NCBI RefSeq assembly: GCF_000331535.1
Contig: NZ_AMZN01000046.1
Coordinates: 35,992 to 99,991 of the forward strand
DNA from: Fulvivirga imtechensis AK7
GTDB taxonomy: Bacteria > Bacteroidota > Bacteroidia > Cytophagales > Cyclobacteriaceae
Reading direction: 5' to 3'
Length of the DNA stretch: 64,000 nt
Positions 54,070 to 63,315 of this stretch are shown in pieces; positions within the stretch are counted from its first letter, which is position 1; each line of letters opens with the position of its first letter. The translations under genes were made by a program, and so were the position numbers. The notes beneath the pieces are model-generated. The model saw only the letters and a program-made list of their open reading frames with translations. It made no database searches and had not been told where the DNA came from.

Positions 54070-54681
54070 TTAGACTGACTTCCACTTGATGGTACAACCT
54101 ATAGCCTTAGTATTTGAGGTCTCCGGTTTTTTCCCCTTCAGCAGGGCATCCACGGCATCTTCTACATATCGTTTATCCGCGGCCTCAGCATCTTTGGTAT
54201 TATTGTCGATAGCTCCAATATAAGCCACTTTAAAGCCCTCTTTTGCATTCTCCAGCACAAAAACATGTGGTGTGTTAGAGGCTCCAAAAGCCTTAGCTAC
54301 CGCCTGCTCAGCATCTTGTAAATAGGCATGCTCATAGCCATTATCTTTTGCATAAGATACCATTGCATCAAAAGAATCGCCAGGAGAACGCCCGGGATCA
54401 TTCGGGTTGATCGCAACAACAGGGTATCCCTTGGAAGCATATGCAGTATGAAGACCTTTAATTCTCTCCAGATATGCCTTTGAGAAAGGACATGTATTAC
54501 AATCAAAAATAAGGATCACCCCTTTTTCGTCTTTATAATCAGATAGCGACACCATTTTGCCATCCACACCTTTGAGTTTGAAATCTTTTACCATGTCACC
54601 CACCTGGTAACCGCTGTTAACATCAGCTCCTGCAAAAAACACCAGCAGGCAGAGAATAGATAATAAATTGATCTTTAGCAT
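54070..54681 (-). CDS. Exported redoxin-domain (thioredoxin-fold) protein
   Basis: The 203-aa protein has a signal peptide (ending CLLVFFAGADVNS) and an AhpC/TSA-type thioredoxin fold: VGDMVKDFKLKGVDGKMVSL and VILIFDCNTCPFSKAYLERI with a CxxC (Cys-Asn-Thr-Cys). The later FGASNTPHVFVLEN holds the cis-Pro. It is typical of the Bacteroidota redoxin proteins of the periplasm. It lies 15 bp downstream of a TlpA-type gene on the same strand. Confidence 0.87.
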   Translation of the reverse strand: MLKINLLSILCLLVFFAGADVNSGYQVGDMVKDFKLKGVDGKMVSLSDYKDEKGVILIFDCNTCPFSKAYLERIKGLHTAYASKGYPVVAINPNDPGRSPGDSFDAMVSYAKDNGYEHAYLQDAEQAVAKAFGASNTPHVFVLENAKEGFKVAYIGAIDNNTKDAEAADKRYVEDAVDALLKGKKPETSNTKAIGCTIKWKSV

Positions 54682-54696
54682 GACTTTATTTATGGT

Positions 54697-55173
54697 TTAG
54701 TTTGATATTTCCTCAATTAACTGCTCAAGTTCACCTTCTTCCAGCTCACTTTCAACAAATTTTCTTTTACCGGTAGCAGGATTCAACAATAATGTAGCAG
54801 GAATAGCGCCTGACCAGCTTTTATCCACGCGATCTATCCATGAGTTGTAGTCTATTTCGTCCAGGAGCAGCACCCTGGATTTCAGCTTTTTCCTTTCAAT
54901 AAAAGAATTTACACGATCCAACTTCTCCACAAAGTCGAGACTGATAAGGTAGACCTCGATATCCTGACGCACAGCGGCAACGGACTCAAAATAGGGCAAT
55001 TCCTTAACACAAGGCCCACACCATGTCGCCCAGAAGTTGATTACTGTGACTTTATCACCTTTCTTATCCATCAAAGCCTGAAGCCGGTCAAATTTAATTA
55101 CCTCCGTTTTTTGGGCGAGAGCCGAAAAGGACATCACGACAGAACAAAACAAAAGGAGTAAAATATTTTTCAT
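54697..55173 (-). CDS. TlpA-like periplasmic thioredoxin
   Basis: The 158-aa protein has a signal peptide (MKNILLLLFCSVVMSFSALAQ) and a thioredoxin fold with VINFWATWCGPCVKELPYF (active site WCGPC). A longer open frame upstream (to 55413) is considered spurious; the chosen ATG gives a clean signal peptide. It probably keeps periplasmic thiols reduced or assists cytochrome c maturation; which is not clear. The redoxin gene follows in the same direction. Confidence 0.87.
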   Translation of the reverse strand: MKNILLLLFCSVVMSFSALAQKTEVIKFDRLQALMDKKGDKVTVINFWATWCGPCVKELPYFESVAAVRQDIEVYLISLDFVEKLDRVNSFIERKKLKSRVLLLDEIDYNSWIDRVDKSWSGAIPATLLLNPATGKRKFVESELEEGELEQLIEEISN

Positions 55174-55910
55174 GTTTGATGTTTCTGTTATTGCTAAATT
55201 GTTAATGGTTGCTACTTTGTGTTTGATATTTCCAGTCTGGCCTCGATCTTTGGTCTTCCCAATTTCCAACTTCTTCATCCGCCTGTCCCGATCCTCTATC
55301 AAGGACCTGCCTCTATCGGGATAATTATTCCAATGTAAATAACATACGATTTTAAAGCAATAAAGTTCTTCCTTTACGGGAGCCTTTCCAAGTTCGAATT
55401 TGCATTTTTTCAAGAAAAAGCAAATTTCTTGTGTTTAAACACATTTATGAAAATTCTGACTGCAATAATAATGCGTTTATATTCCCTTAACAGAACGGTA
55501 ACATAAAAAGATCGCCTTATACCGGGATATATAGTTGACTAAAGTAAAGAAAAATTTATATGTTTAAACACAGAACAACATGTATGATTGATGTAATGTT
55601 TTGATCTACAGCTATAAAAAATAGCTGGCTTTTTGATGATCAGTTAGACAAAATAAAGAATCTAAAAAGTCAATAAAAAGTTTTCCACATTTTTCGAAAG
55701 TTATCCACATAGCTAAAGGTGATTTGTATAACTAGCTGTAATACAGTTAGTTATATGCATCAAATTTAATGGACACTTTGTGGACAACTTGGAAGGTACA
55801 ACTCAGGGGCTGCGAAATTAACCATTTCAGGGAATTTGTCAAGGCTTAAATGACGAAAATAAAAATTTATTCAATCGAGAGGTAAAAATGTCAGATTATC
55901 AGGGGGTTTT
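55174..55910. other. AT-rich intergenic region with DnaA-box-like sites
   Basis: No gene is supported in these ~740 bp. It is strongly AT-rich around 55430-55770. It contains a palindrome GTGTTTAAACAC (55431-55442), a related TGTTTAAACA (55561-55570), and three DnaA-box-like sites (annotated separately). Confidence 0.55.
55681..55787. other. Cluster of DnaA-box-like sequences (candidate replication-related site)
   Basis: TTTTCCACA (55681-55689) and the exact consensus TTATCCACA (55701-55709) are 20 bp apart. TGTGGACAA (55779-55787) is the reverse complement of TTGTCCACA. The flanks are AT-rich. This could be part of a replication origin or another DnaA-regulated site, but no dnaA gene is next to it and the number of boxes is low. 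Confidence 0.3.
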
Positions 55911-57686
55911 TTACTCTTGATGAGAGCGGATGAGCTTCTTCCGGTATGTGTTAAAAATTCTGGACTTAGATAAAAATCCCACATATTTTCCATGATCAAT
56001 CACCGGCAGATTCCAGGCTCCTGATATCTCAAACTTGCTCATTACGGATTGCATATTTTCATGAGGCGATACTGAAGCAGGTGGGCTATGCATATAAGCT
56101 TTCACCATGGTTTTTTCCTGCTTTTCTCTGTCAAACATTACATTTCTAATATCATCCAAAGTCACCACTCCCAGTAGTTCCTGCTTTTCATTTACCACTG
56201 GAAAAATATTCCTTTTTGAGACACGCACGAGGTCAACGAGCTCTTTCAGGGTGGCTTTAGGGGGAATCTGAAGAAGATCTGTTTCAATGATCTTTGTAAG
56301 ATCAATTTGACTTAGTACCTGCTTATCTTTGTCGTATTGTATAAGGTCGCCTTTTTCGATTAAATGCTTGGTATATAGCGAATGCTTTTCAAAGAAAGAG
56401 CTGGTACTGAAAGATATTGCAGAGACAAGCATCAGGGGAACGAACAGTTCATAGCCACTGGTGATCTCAGCTATTAAGAATATGGCCGTAAGTGGCGCAT
56501 ATAACACGCCGCTCATCACCCCACACATTCCTACCAGGGTAAAGTTACTGGTACTTACATCACCCCACGTGATAACATTAAGAACAGCGGCAAAGAAAAA
56601 TCCGGTGACACCACCCAGGAACAATGAGGGGGCGAAAATACCTCCGCTACCACCTGACCCGATGGTGAGCGCCGAGGCAATGGGCTTTATAAGTATCACA
56701 CAAAATATAAATCCAAATACCAGGATAACGTTATCTATCTCATCAAAAAAAAGACTGGTATTTAAGATCTCCAATTCCCTGCCTGCCAGAAGTAATTTTA
56801 TTGTGTTATAACCTTCTCCATAGATCGGAGGAAATAAAAATATGATCAGGCCCAACAAAATACCGCCTACGATGGCCCGGCCAAACACGTTTTTTACCTT
56901 TACGATCCAGCCCTCTATTTTATAGGTCATGCGGGTGAAATAAACTGATACAAGGCCGCAGATAATTCCCAACAAAATATAGTAGGGGGTATCACTAGCT
57001 TTGAAACTATCCACCAGCCTGAATGAAAACAACACATCATCTCCAAGAAGTGTAAGCGATACGAGGGCGCCCGTCACCGAAGCGATCAGCAGTGGAATGA
57101 ACATGGCAATGGTAACATCTGCCAGTATCACCTCCATACTGAATATTACCCCGGCAATAGGAGAGTTAAATATAGCCGAAATAGCCCCGGCAGCGCCACA
57201 GCCTATAAGCAGGGTACGTTTTTTATAGTTCATGTGCATCAGCCGGCCCACATTTGAGCCAATGGCAGAGCCGGTAACCACTATTGGCGCCTCCAAACCT
57301 ACAGAACCCCCAAAACCGACTGTGATGGCACTGGTAATCATACGGGAGTACATTTTAGACCGCTTAATAATGCCGGAGTTTTTGGATATGTCGTACAGGA
57401 TCTGGGTTATGCCATGCCCCAATCGCTCCCGGAGGAGCCATTTGGCAATGGCCACGGTTATTAAGATACCCACCAACGGGAAGCCAATGTAATAATAGTT
57501 GCCGCTCTCAACACTAAATTCACTGATGAGCTGGTGCTGGATAAAATGTACGGTTTCTTTCAGCAGTACCGCCGCAAAACCGGCAATAACTCCAATTATC
57601 CCCCCAAGAAATAATACAAAATTCTTGTTGCTGACATGCTTAATGCGCCAAATGAGAAATTTTGTCAGCAAGCTATCGATTTTCAC
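55911..57686 (-). CDS. ClC-family chloride channel with CBS domains
   Basis: The 591-aa protein has about ten or more membrane segments with the ClC motifs GGSVGLEAPIVVTGSAIG (the gating Glu of GxEP type) and GSGGSGGIFAPSLFLGG. It ends in a cytoplasmic CBS pair (about 450-575). In the position of the internal proton Glu of the E. coli antiporter, the helix reads GVIFSMEVIL, with Val following the Glu. This favours a channel over a Cl-/H+ exchanger, as an inference. The gene is alone, bordered upstream by the DnaA-box-like region. Confidence 0.92.
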   Translation of the reverse strand: MKIDSLLTKFLIWRIKHVSNKNFVLFLGGIIGVIAGFAAVLLKETVHFIQHQLISEFSVESGNYYYIGFPLVGILITVAIAKWLLRERLGHGITQILYDISKNSGIIKRSKMYSRMITSAITVGFGGSVGLEAPIVVTGSAIGSNVGRLMHMNYKKRTLLIGCGAAGAISAIFNSPIAGVIFSMEVILADVTIAMFIPLLIASVTGALVSLTLLGDDVLFSFRLVDSFKASDTPYYILLGIICGLVSVYFTRMTYKIEGWIVKVKNVFGRAIVGGILLGLIIFLFPPIYGEGYNTIKLLLAGRELEILNTSLFFDEIDNVILVFGFIFCVILIKPIASALTIGSGGSGGIFAPSLFLGGVTGFFFAAVLNVITWGDVSTSNFTLVGMCGVMSGVLYAPLTAIFLIAEITSGYELFVPLMLVSAISFSTSSFFEKHSLYTKHLIEKGDLIQYDKDKQVLSQIDLTKIIETDLLQIPPKATLKELVDLVRVSKRNIFPVVNEKQELLGVVTLDDIRNVMFDREKQEKTMVKAYMHSPPASVSPHENMQSVMSKFEISGAWNLPVIDHGKYVGFLSKSRIFNTYRKKLIRSHQE

Positions 57687-57869
57687 TATAAGCGTATTTC
57701 CGTGATCATTAAATGGTTGGCTGCAAAGTTAGAATAATAGCCTTTAAACAACAGTATTCCTGCTCTAAATTCCGTTAGTTTGGCCGAAGTAACCTATAAG
57801 CGGTTGCTTTTTGTCTTTCAATAATTTTACATTTGAAAAAACCACCTTGCTAAGTCAACAAAGAATACT

Positions 57870-58820
57870 ATGGAAAACAGGATCAATAAGCTTTTTAAGA
57901 TTCAATATCCGATCGTTCAGGCCGGAATGGTATGGTGCAGTGGCTGGAGACTTGCCTCTGCGGTAAGCAATGCCGGTGGACTTGGGCTTATAGGCTCGGG
58001 CTCTATGTATCCGGAGGTGCTTCGTGAACACATCCAAAAGTGTCAGAAAGCCACACAAAAGCCTTTTGGTGTTAATGTACCCTTGTTATACCCTGATATC
58101 GACCTGTTAATGAAGGTAATAATTGAAGAAGGTGTTAAAATTGTTTTCACTTCGGCTGGCAATCCTAAAACATGGACTGCAACCCTGCAGGCCGAAGGAG
58201 TCACGGTAGTGCATGTAGTATCAAGTATTAAATTCGCAAAAAAATGCGAAGAGGTGGGAGTGGATGCCGTGGTGGCTGAAGGCTTTGAGGCCGGAGGGCA
58301 CAACGGTCGTGAAGAAACCACTACATTTTGTTTGCTACCCATGATAAGAGAGGCTATTTCGGTGCCGCTAATTGCAGCCGGAGGTGTGGCCACTGGCAGG
58401 AGTATGTTAGGCGCCATGGCGCTGGGAGCTGATGGCGTTCAGGTGGGCAGCAGGTTCGCCGTTAGTGAAGAGTCTTCCGCGCATCCTAACTTTAAGCAAA
58501 AGGTAGTGGACAGCCAGGAGGGAGATACCATATTGACACTTAAGGAGCTGGCTCCCGTAAGATTAATAAAAAACAAATTCTATGAAACTGTTCGCAATGC
58601 GGAAGCTTTGGGGGCAAGCAGAGAAGAATTAATGGCAATACTCGGTAAAAGGAGATCGCGCCTGGGCATATTTGAAGGCAACCTCGAGGAAGGCGAACTT
58701 GAAATTGGTCAGATTTCTGCTGCGATAAACGATGTATTGCCTGCCGGAAAGATCCTCATCAACATCTGGGAGGAATATGTACAATTAAAAGAGGCGTTTT
58801 GTCAAAAGAATCGGATATGA
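57870..58820 (+). CDS. Nitronate monooxygenase-family (FMN TIM-barrel) enzyme
   Basis: The 316-aa protein has YPIVQAGMVWCSGWRLA, SNAGGLGLIGSGS, VVAEGFEAGGHNGRE and LIAAGGVATGRSMLGAMALGADGVQVGSRF. These define the 2-nitropropane dioxygenase/FabK group of FMN enzymes. Either nitronate oxidation or an enoyl-ACP reductase role is possible; the sequence does not decide. Its stop codon overlaps the ATG of the VOC gene (ATGA). Confidence 0.87.
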   Translation: MENRINKLFKIQYPIVQAGMVWCSGWRLASAVSNAGGLGLIGSGSMYPEVLREHIQKCQKATQKPFGVNVPLLYPDIDLLMKVIIEEGVKIVFTSAGNPKTWTATLQAEGVTVVHVVSSIKFAKKCEEVGVDAVVAEGFEAGGHNGREETTTFCLLPMIREAISVPLIAAGGVATGRSMLGAMALGADGVQVGSRFAVSEESSAHPNFKQKVVDSQEGDTILTLKELAPVRLIKNKFYETVRNAEALGASREELMAILGKRRSRLGIFEGNLEEGELEIGQISAAINDVLPAGKILINIWEEYVQLKEAFCQKNRI

Positions 58821-59209
58821 AAGAGATCACAAAAATTAAAGAGACCTGCCTGTATATTAAAGATTTAGACGCAGCCAAGGATTTCTACCATGGAAAGCTG
58901 GGCTTAGGCATCATCCACCATGAGCCCGGCAAGCATATCTTCTTTCGAGCAGGGTCATCTGTATTGCTATGTTTCAATCCCGAGGACAGTAAGGCAAAAA
59001 AATCCCCTCCTCCACACTATGCAGAGGGAAATCAACACTTTGCCTTTGAGGTAGAACAAAAAGACTATGATGCGGTGAAAGCACAAATAGCCTCATTGGG
59101 CATAAAAATCATCGATCAACTGGTTTGGAAAAGCGGCCAGGAATCTTTTTATTTCAATGACCCGGAAGGCAATGTGCTGGAATTTGTTCCTATCGGTGTT
59201 TGGGATTAG
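58817..59209 (+). CDS. VOC-family (glyoxalase/dioxygenase fold) protein
   Basis: The 130-aa protein has KETCLYIKDLDAAKDFYHGKLG and GNQHFAFEVEQKDYDAVKAQI. It ends YFNDPEGNVLEFVPI with the metal-binding Glu. It is a single-domain vicinal oxygen chelate protein; the substrate is unknown. The start ATG overlaps the stop of the nitronate monooxygenase-like gene. Its 3' end overlaps the convergent hypothetical gene by 20 bp. Confidence 0.87.
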   Translation: MKEITKIKETCLYIKDLDAAKDFYHGKLGLGIIHHEPGKHIFFRAGSSVLLCFNPEDSKAKKSPPPHYAEGNQHFAFEVEQKDYDAVKAQIASLGIKIIDQLVWKSGQESFYFNDPEGNVLEFVPIGVWD

Positions 59210-59477
59210 CAAGTGCCAGTGTTCCTACAGGATTGGCCTGGGTTTTAAATTCAGGCTTCACTTTTTCATTTTCAACCGGAACTATACTGGTAAATATCTT
59301 CTCAAACCAATGTTGATAATCCTTGTATAAAATACAATCTGACAATAGTGCTGTTTCCGTTTGTATTTTGATCACCACATCCTCATTCAGCCAATTTTGA
59401 ATAGCTTCCTTTTGATCATTTGGCAAGTCCCCAACCCTCACGTAGTCGATCCCACGATATGTATTCGCTTCTATCAT
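59190..59477 (-). CDS. Hypothetical small protein
   Basis: The predicted protein has 95 aa: MIEANTYRGIDYVRVGDLPND and then a charged helical stretch with WLNEDVVIKIQTETALLSDC. No family was recognised. It has no signal peptide and no membrane helix. It overlaps the convergent VOC gene by 20 bp. The start codon and composition look like a real gene, but support is modest. Confidence 0.6.
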   Translation of the reverse strand: MIEANTYRGIDYVRVGDLPNDQKEAIQNWLNEDVVIKIQTETALLSDCILYKDYQHWFEKIFTSIVPVENEKVKPEFKTQANPVGTLALANPKHR

Positions 59478-59966
59478 CCAACTAACAACTTATATTAATT
59501 ATACATTTCATTAATAAGTCTTATAGTATATAAGTAACCCCGGTTAAAAAGAGGTTATACCTGAATATACAACAAATTGATCTAAAACCATCCGGCAAAT
59601 TTCGTTTTTGTCATCTGCAATTCCTGAATATTGAACATTTGTATCTTTTTCTACAAGCTTAACTCATTACTGCAGAATGGCTTGACGTTTCACACAAGGC
59701 ATGGCAAATTTTTGTATCACGCAACGATGTAACACAATAATGTCAATTCTTACCATCCCCGGCCAAAGATCTTCATGGTTTTTTGGTTCACTCCAATTGT
59801 TTAGTAAATATAGATTTTCTTTAACCCCGGTAAATATAGAACTTTATATGATGCTAATACCAATTGCAAAAGAGCATGTTAGTTATTAATAAAAATGTTA
59901 AATATGTATCTTTTGGTAAAAGTTGAGCCAATGAACATTTTTCTAACCTGTGAATCATAGCCGACC
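59478..59966. other. Gene-free AT-rich intergenic region
   Basis: No gene or clear repeat was found. Short strings such as GTAACCCCGGTTAAA and TTAACCCCGGTAAATATAG recur (near 59534 and 59821) and may be weak related sites. A 62-codon plus-strand frame at 59701 is not credible. Confidence 0.45.
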
Positions 59967-60878
59967 ATGAAAATTATGCCGTATCTTATACTCTCCCTGC
60001 TCACCATCGCCAGCCTGAGCCATTGTCAGAAAAGCACAGGATCTATTTCAGATACTGTAGCCGTGCCATACACCCAAGATCAATTTCATGATTACTGGTA
60101 CACCGGAAAAGCAGAAGTGGCTACTTATAATTTAAAACAGTCACGCTACGGAGAGATCCATGATGGAAAGGCAGTGTTGATCTTTGTAACCGAACCGTTT
60201 TCCAGATCAAAACAGGTGAAATTGGATCAGCCGGAGCAAGCGGGAGTCGATCATGTAACGGTAATGAAGCTTAATTATACTAAAAAATTTACTACGGGTA
60301 TCTATCCCTACTCCATGATGCTCTCATCATTTACGCCAATAGATAGCTATCACCATCCCAAAACTTTAAAGCTAACTATGTCAAGCCAGGAATGGTGCGG
60401 ACATGTATTTTCTCAGATGAATCTGGACGGTAAACATTATAATACAAGATCCTATTCGTATTTTGAACAGGAGGGAGATCTTGAAACTAAAGTAGATGCA
60501 GCGCTGCTTGAAGACGAGCTTTGGAACCGGATCAGGCTAAATTACAAATCGCTGCCTACCGGGAACATACAAGTAGTACCGGGACTGTTTTTTACTCGCA
60601 TGGCTCATGATAACTTAAAACCTCTTGACACTACTGCTGAGCTGATACAAGAATCTGATACAGCCACTTATACCCTGACTTTCCCTAATCGCAAACTATC
60701 TATAAGTTTTAGCGCTGCTTTTCCTTACCATATCCTTTCCTGGAAAGAATCGTATAATGGCCTTGGGGGTAAGTTATTAACTACAGAGGCAGTTTTTGAC
60801 AAGAAACTCCACATAGATTACTGGTCCAGAAATAAAACTACTGATAGCTATTTAAGAGATTCATTGAACCTTGAGTAG
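59967..60878 (+). CDS. Lipoprotein of unknown function (Bacteroidota family)
   Basis: The 303-aa protein has a lipoprotein signal (LTIASLSHCQK, lipobox LSHC). The rest is a predicted beta-rich domain with strings DYWYTGKAEVATYNLKQSRYGEIH, AVLIFVTEPFSRSKQVK and HHPKTLKLTMSSQEWCGHVFSQM. Related Bacteroidota proteins are sometimes annotated as septum formation inhibitor Maf; nothing in the sequence resembles Maf. Its stop lies 17 bp before the chosen start of the aminotransferase gene. Confidence 0.7.
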   Translation: MKIMPYLILSLLTIASLSHCQKSTGSISDTVAVPYTQDQFHDYWYTGKAEVATYNLKQSRYGEIHDGKAVLIFVTEPFSRSKQVKLDQPEQAGVDHVTVMKLNYTKKFTTGIYPYSMMLSSFTPIDSYHHPKTLKLTMSSQEWCGHVFSQMNLDGKHYNTRSYSYFEQEGDLETKVDAALLEDELWNRIRLNYKSLPTGNIQVVPGLFFTRMAHDNLKPLDTTAELIQESDTATYTLTFPNRKLSISFSAAFPYHILSWKESYNGLGGKLLTTEAVFDKKLHIDYWSRNKTTDSYLRDSLNLE

Positions 60879-60894
60879 CTATATTCGCACTAAT

Positions 60895-62061
60895 ATGGAA
60901 GTACAACAATTATTAAAGAATCAATCCGAAAAGTTCAACCTGCCGGATAACCAGATATACCTGAACTGCGCCTATATGTCTCCAATGCTTAAAAGCGTTG
61001 AAGAAGCGGGTATAGCCGGAATACGAAGAAAGAGAAACCCTGCCAGTGTGGCCCCGGAGGATTTCTTCTCAGAAACGGAGATACTGAGACAGGAATTTGG
61101 CAAACTTATTGGCACTGAAGAGTATCAGCGAATTGTAGTAATTCCTTCAGTTTCTTATGGAATAGCCTCTGTGACAAATAACATAGATATTAAACCCGGG
61201 GAGAGCATTATTACTATGGGAGAGCAATTTCCAAGTAACTATTATCCCTGGAAAAACCTCTGCGAACGAAGTGGAGCCACCTTAAAAGCTATCAAGGCAC
61301 CGGATACATTCCAAAACAGGGGCAGGTTGTGGAATCAAAAGATACTTGATGCGATTGATTCCAACACCAAAGTTGTGGCCATGGCTCACGTTCATTGGGC
61401 AGATGGCACGCTGTTCGACTTAAAAGCTATAAGAGAAAAAACCCATTCTGTGGGTGCGTTACTTGTCATAGATGGCACCCAATCTATAGGCGCACTGCCA
61501 TTCGATATTAAAGAAATAGCCCCTGATGCTTTGATCTGCGCAGGTTATAAATGGCTCTTTGGACCATATTCCATAGGGTTGGCCTACTATGGTAAGTATT
61601 TTGATTATGGAAAACCTATTGAAGAAAACTGGATCAACAGGGCTGATAGTGAGGATTTTGCTTCATTAGTCAGCTATCAGGACGCGTACCAACCGGGTGC
61701 ATTGCGGTATGAAGTGGGGGAACATAGTAATTTTATACTTGTGCCTATGATGCTGGAAGCGCTGAAACAGATCAATGCCTGGAAACCTTCCAATATACAG
61801 GAGTATTGTGCTTCAATTACAGCACAGGCGCTGAAGCGCTTAAATGACAGCAATTTTATCGTGGAAGACAGTCGCTATCGTGGAGAACATTTGTTCGGAA
61901 TAAGAGCCAAAGCAGGTATCAACCAGCAACGGCTCAAGACTTTGCTGGCCCGGGAAAACATCCTGGTGTCTGTGCGTGGAGATGCGGTCAGGGTGGCGCC
62001 ACACCTGTATAATACCAGTGATGATATGGAAAGGCTGATAGACGGCTTGCTACAACTTTAG
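60895..62061 (+). CDS. Class V aminotransferase
   Basis: The 388-aa PLP enzyme of the cysteine desulfurase-like fold has YLNCAYMSPM at the N-terminus and HVHWADGTLFDL. It continues VIDGTQSIGALPFDI with the Asp that binds the PLP nitrogen, and CAGYKWLFGPYSIG with the PLP Lys. The substrate is unknown; epimerase-like or desulfurase-like activities are known in the family. Starts upstream (60871) overlap the lipoprotein gene; the ATG at 60895 avoids this. Confidence 0.85.
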   Translation: MEVQQLLKNQSEKFNLPDNQIYLNCAYMSPMLKSVEEAGIAGIRRKRNPASVAPEDFFSETEILRQEFGKLIGTEEYQRIVVIPSVSYGIASVTNNIDIKPGESIITMGEQFPSNYYPWKNLCERSGATLKAIKAPDTFQNRGRLWNQKILDAIDSNTKVVAMAHVHWADGTLFDLKAIREKTHSVGALLVIDGTQSIGALPFDIKEIAPDALICAGYKWLFGPYSIGLAYYGKYFDYGKPIEENWINRADSEDFASLVSYQDAYQPGALRYEVGEHSNFILVPMMLEALKQINAWKPSNIQEYCASITAQALKRLNDSNFIVEDSRYRGEHLFGIRAKAGINQQRLKTLLARENILVSVRGDAVRVAPHLYNTSDDMERLIDGLLQL

Positions 62062-62063
62062 GC

Positions 62064-62246
62064 TCATCTGTTGGTGTCACCGGTTCGTTTTAGTAACCCA
62101 ATTCCTGAGGAGAAAAATATCAGCCCAAGTATGGCCAACGCCCATGAGTTGAGCACAACAAGTGGTGTTCCGAATATGCCAAATACTCCCAGAATAAGGC
62201 CAACAACTCCGGTCAGCAGCAGTATTATTCCCAATGCTTTGATCAT
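62064..62246 (-). CDS. Small two-helix membrane protein
   Basis: The 60-aa protein has two hydrophobic segments: ALGIILLLTGVVGLILGVFGIFG and WALAILGLIFFSSGIGLL, ending in a charged KRTGDTNR. It is a typical small membrane protein of unknown function. Its stop codon lies directly after the convergent aminotransferase stop. Confidence 0.7.
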   Translation of the reverse strand: MIKALGIILLLTGVVGLILGVFGIFGTPLVVLNSWALAILGLIFFSSGIGLLKRTGDTNR

Positions 62247-62416
62247 TTCATTTTAATTAATCGAACGTTTTACAATTGAAATCAATTATCGTTCCTTTGA
62301 TGTTGAGCAATATGTAAACCCGCTTTTTCCGAGTCTACATGTGGTTATTGCGAGTTTTATATTTATTTTTGGTTCCTCCGTGCAATTTTAATGTGGCAGC
62401 TACTCTACATTCACCT

Positions 62417-63070
62417 ATGATCTTAAGAAAACTATTTTCGATTTCATTGCTGTTGTTTAGCATTACAGCAGCAGCCCAGGAAAAATACATGTTTGTATTT
62501 CTCAACAGCAAACCTGATAAAGAAGTGCTTCCTAAAAAGCAGGTAGATAGCTTACAGGCCGGTCATATGGCCAATATTCTGCGCCTTGCAAAAGAGGACA
62601 AATTAATAGTGGCAGGGCCTTTCGAAGGGGGCGGAGGGATCTTTATCCTAAATACGCAATCCGCTAAAGAGGCCAGCGAATGGATAAATACCGATCCTGC
62701 TATCAGGGCTGATCGTTACAATATCGAAATTCTGCCCTGGAACGTCCGGCACGGTGGCGCTTGTAAGGTAAATGAAGATGCTGAGTTTGCAACCTATACC
62801 TTTATCAGGTACAATACCTTTATAACAAAATTTAACGTACAGCAGGCCCCCGAGCTACTGCGACAGCACGATGCATATCTAAAAGAACTATTGCAAACGG
62901 GTAATGTGATCGTGGAAGGATTTTTCGACAACAGTGACGGAGGCATTATGGTAATGCAAGGTGCTGTCGAAGATGAGGTGTTGACGGCTGACCCGGCTGT
63001 AAAAGACGGTATCATAAAACCAGATGTTAAAAAAATATGGGTAGGCAAAGGCTCATTTTGTGAAAATTAG
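62417..63070 (+). CDS. Secreted protein with YCII-related domain
   Basis: The 217-aa protein has a signal peptide (MILRKLFSISLLLFSITAAAQ) and a YCII-like domain: YMFVFLNSKPDK, ILRLAKEDKLIVAGPFEGGGGIFIL and INTDPAIRADRYNIEILPW. The second half (FATYTFIRYNTFITKF, LLQTGNVIVEGFFDNSDGGIMVM) looks like a degenerate second YCII unit. The function is unknown. A long 5' extension of the frame is not supported. Confidence 0.8.
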   Translation: MILRKLFSISLLLFSITAAAQEKYMFVFLNSKPDKEVLPKKQVDSLQAGHMANILRLAKEDKLIVAGPFEGGGGIFILNTQSAKEASEWINTDPAIRADRYNIEILPWNVRHGGACKVNEDAEFATYTFIRYNTFITKFNVQQAPELLRQHDAYLKELLQTGNVIVEGFFDNSDGGIMVMQGAVEDEVLTADPAVKDGIIKPDVKKIWVGKGSFCEN

Positions 63071-63315
63071 CAGCGCTTCCATCCCTACACAGCTCATAGC
63101 AAAAGTACTCTACGGCCACACTTGTTCCGCTTTCGCCCCTACGAGGTGTTGGATTTTCCAACAACTTTAAAGCAGCATCTTCCGGTATTAAAATCCCTTA
63201 TTTTTCTTACTTGCTGATATACAGTTTCTTGTGTGCCTGAGCCTGTATTTGGCACGGTTATGATACTATGGCTAAGCAGATTAAAAAAATAATTAGTAAA
63301 CCTTTAAAACTAAGA
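63071..63315. other. Short gene-free region
   Basis: No gene was seen. The ~245 bp should carry the promoter of the next small secreted protein; no site could be assigned. Confidence 0.4.

Noticed and set aside
54697..55413. N-terminally extended TlpA protein starting at 55413
   Set aside because: The first ~80 codons are charged and hydrophilic and precede a good signal peptide at 55173.
59701..59889. 62-codon plus-strand frame
   Set aside because: It has odd composition, no plausible domain or signal, and lies in an AT-rich gap.
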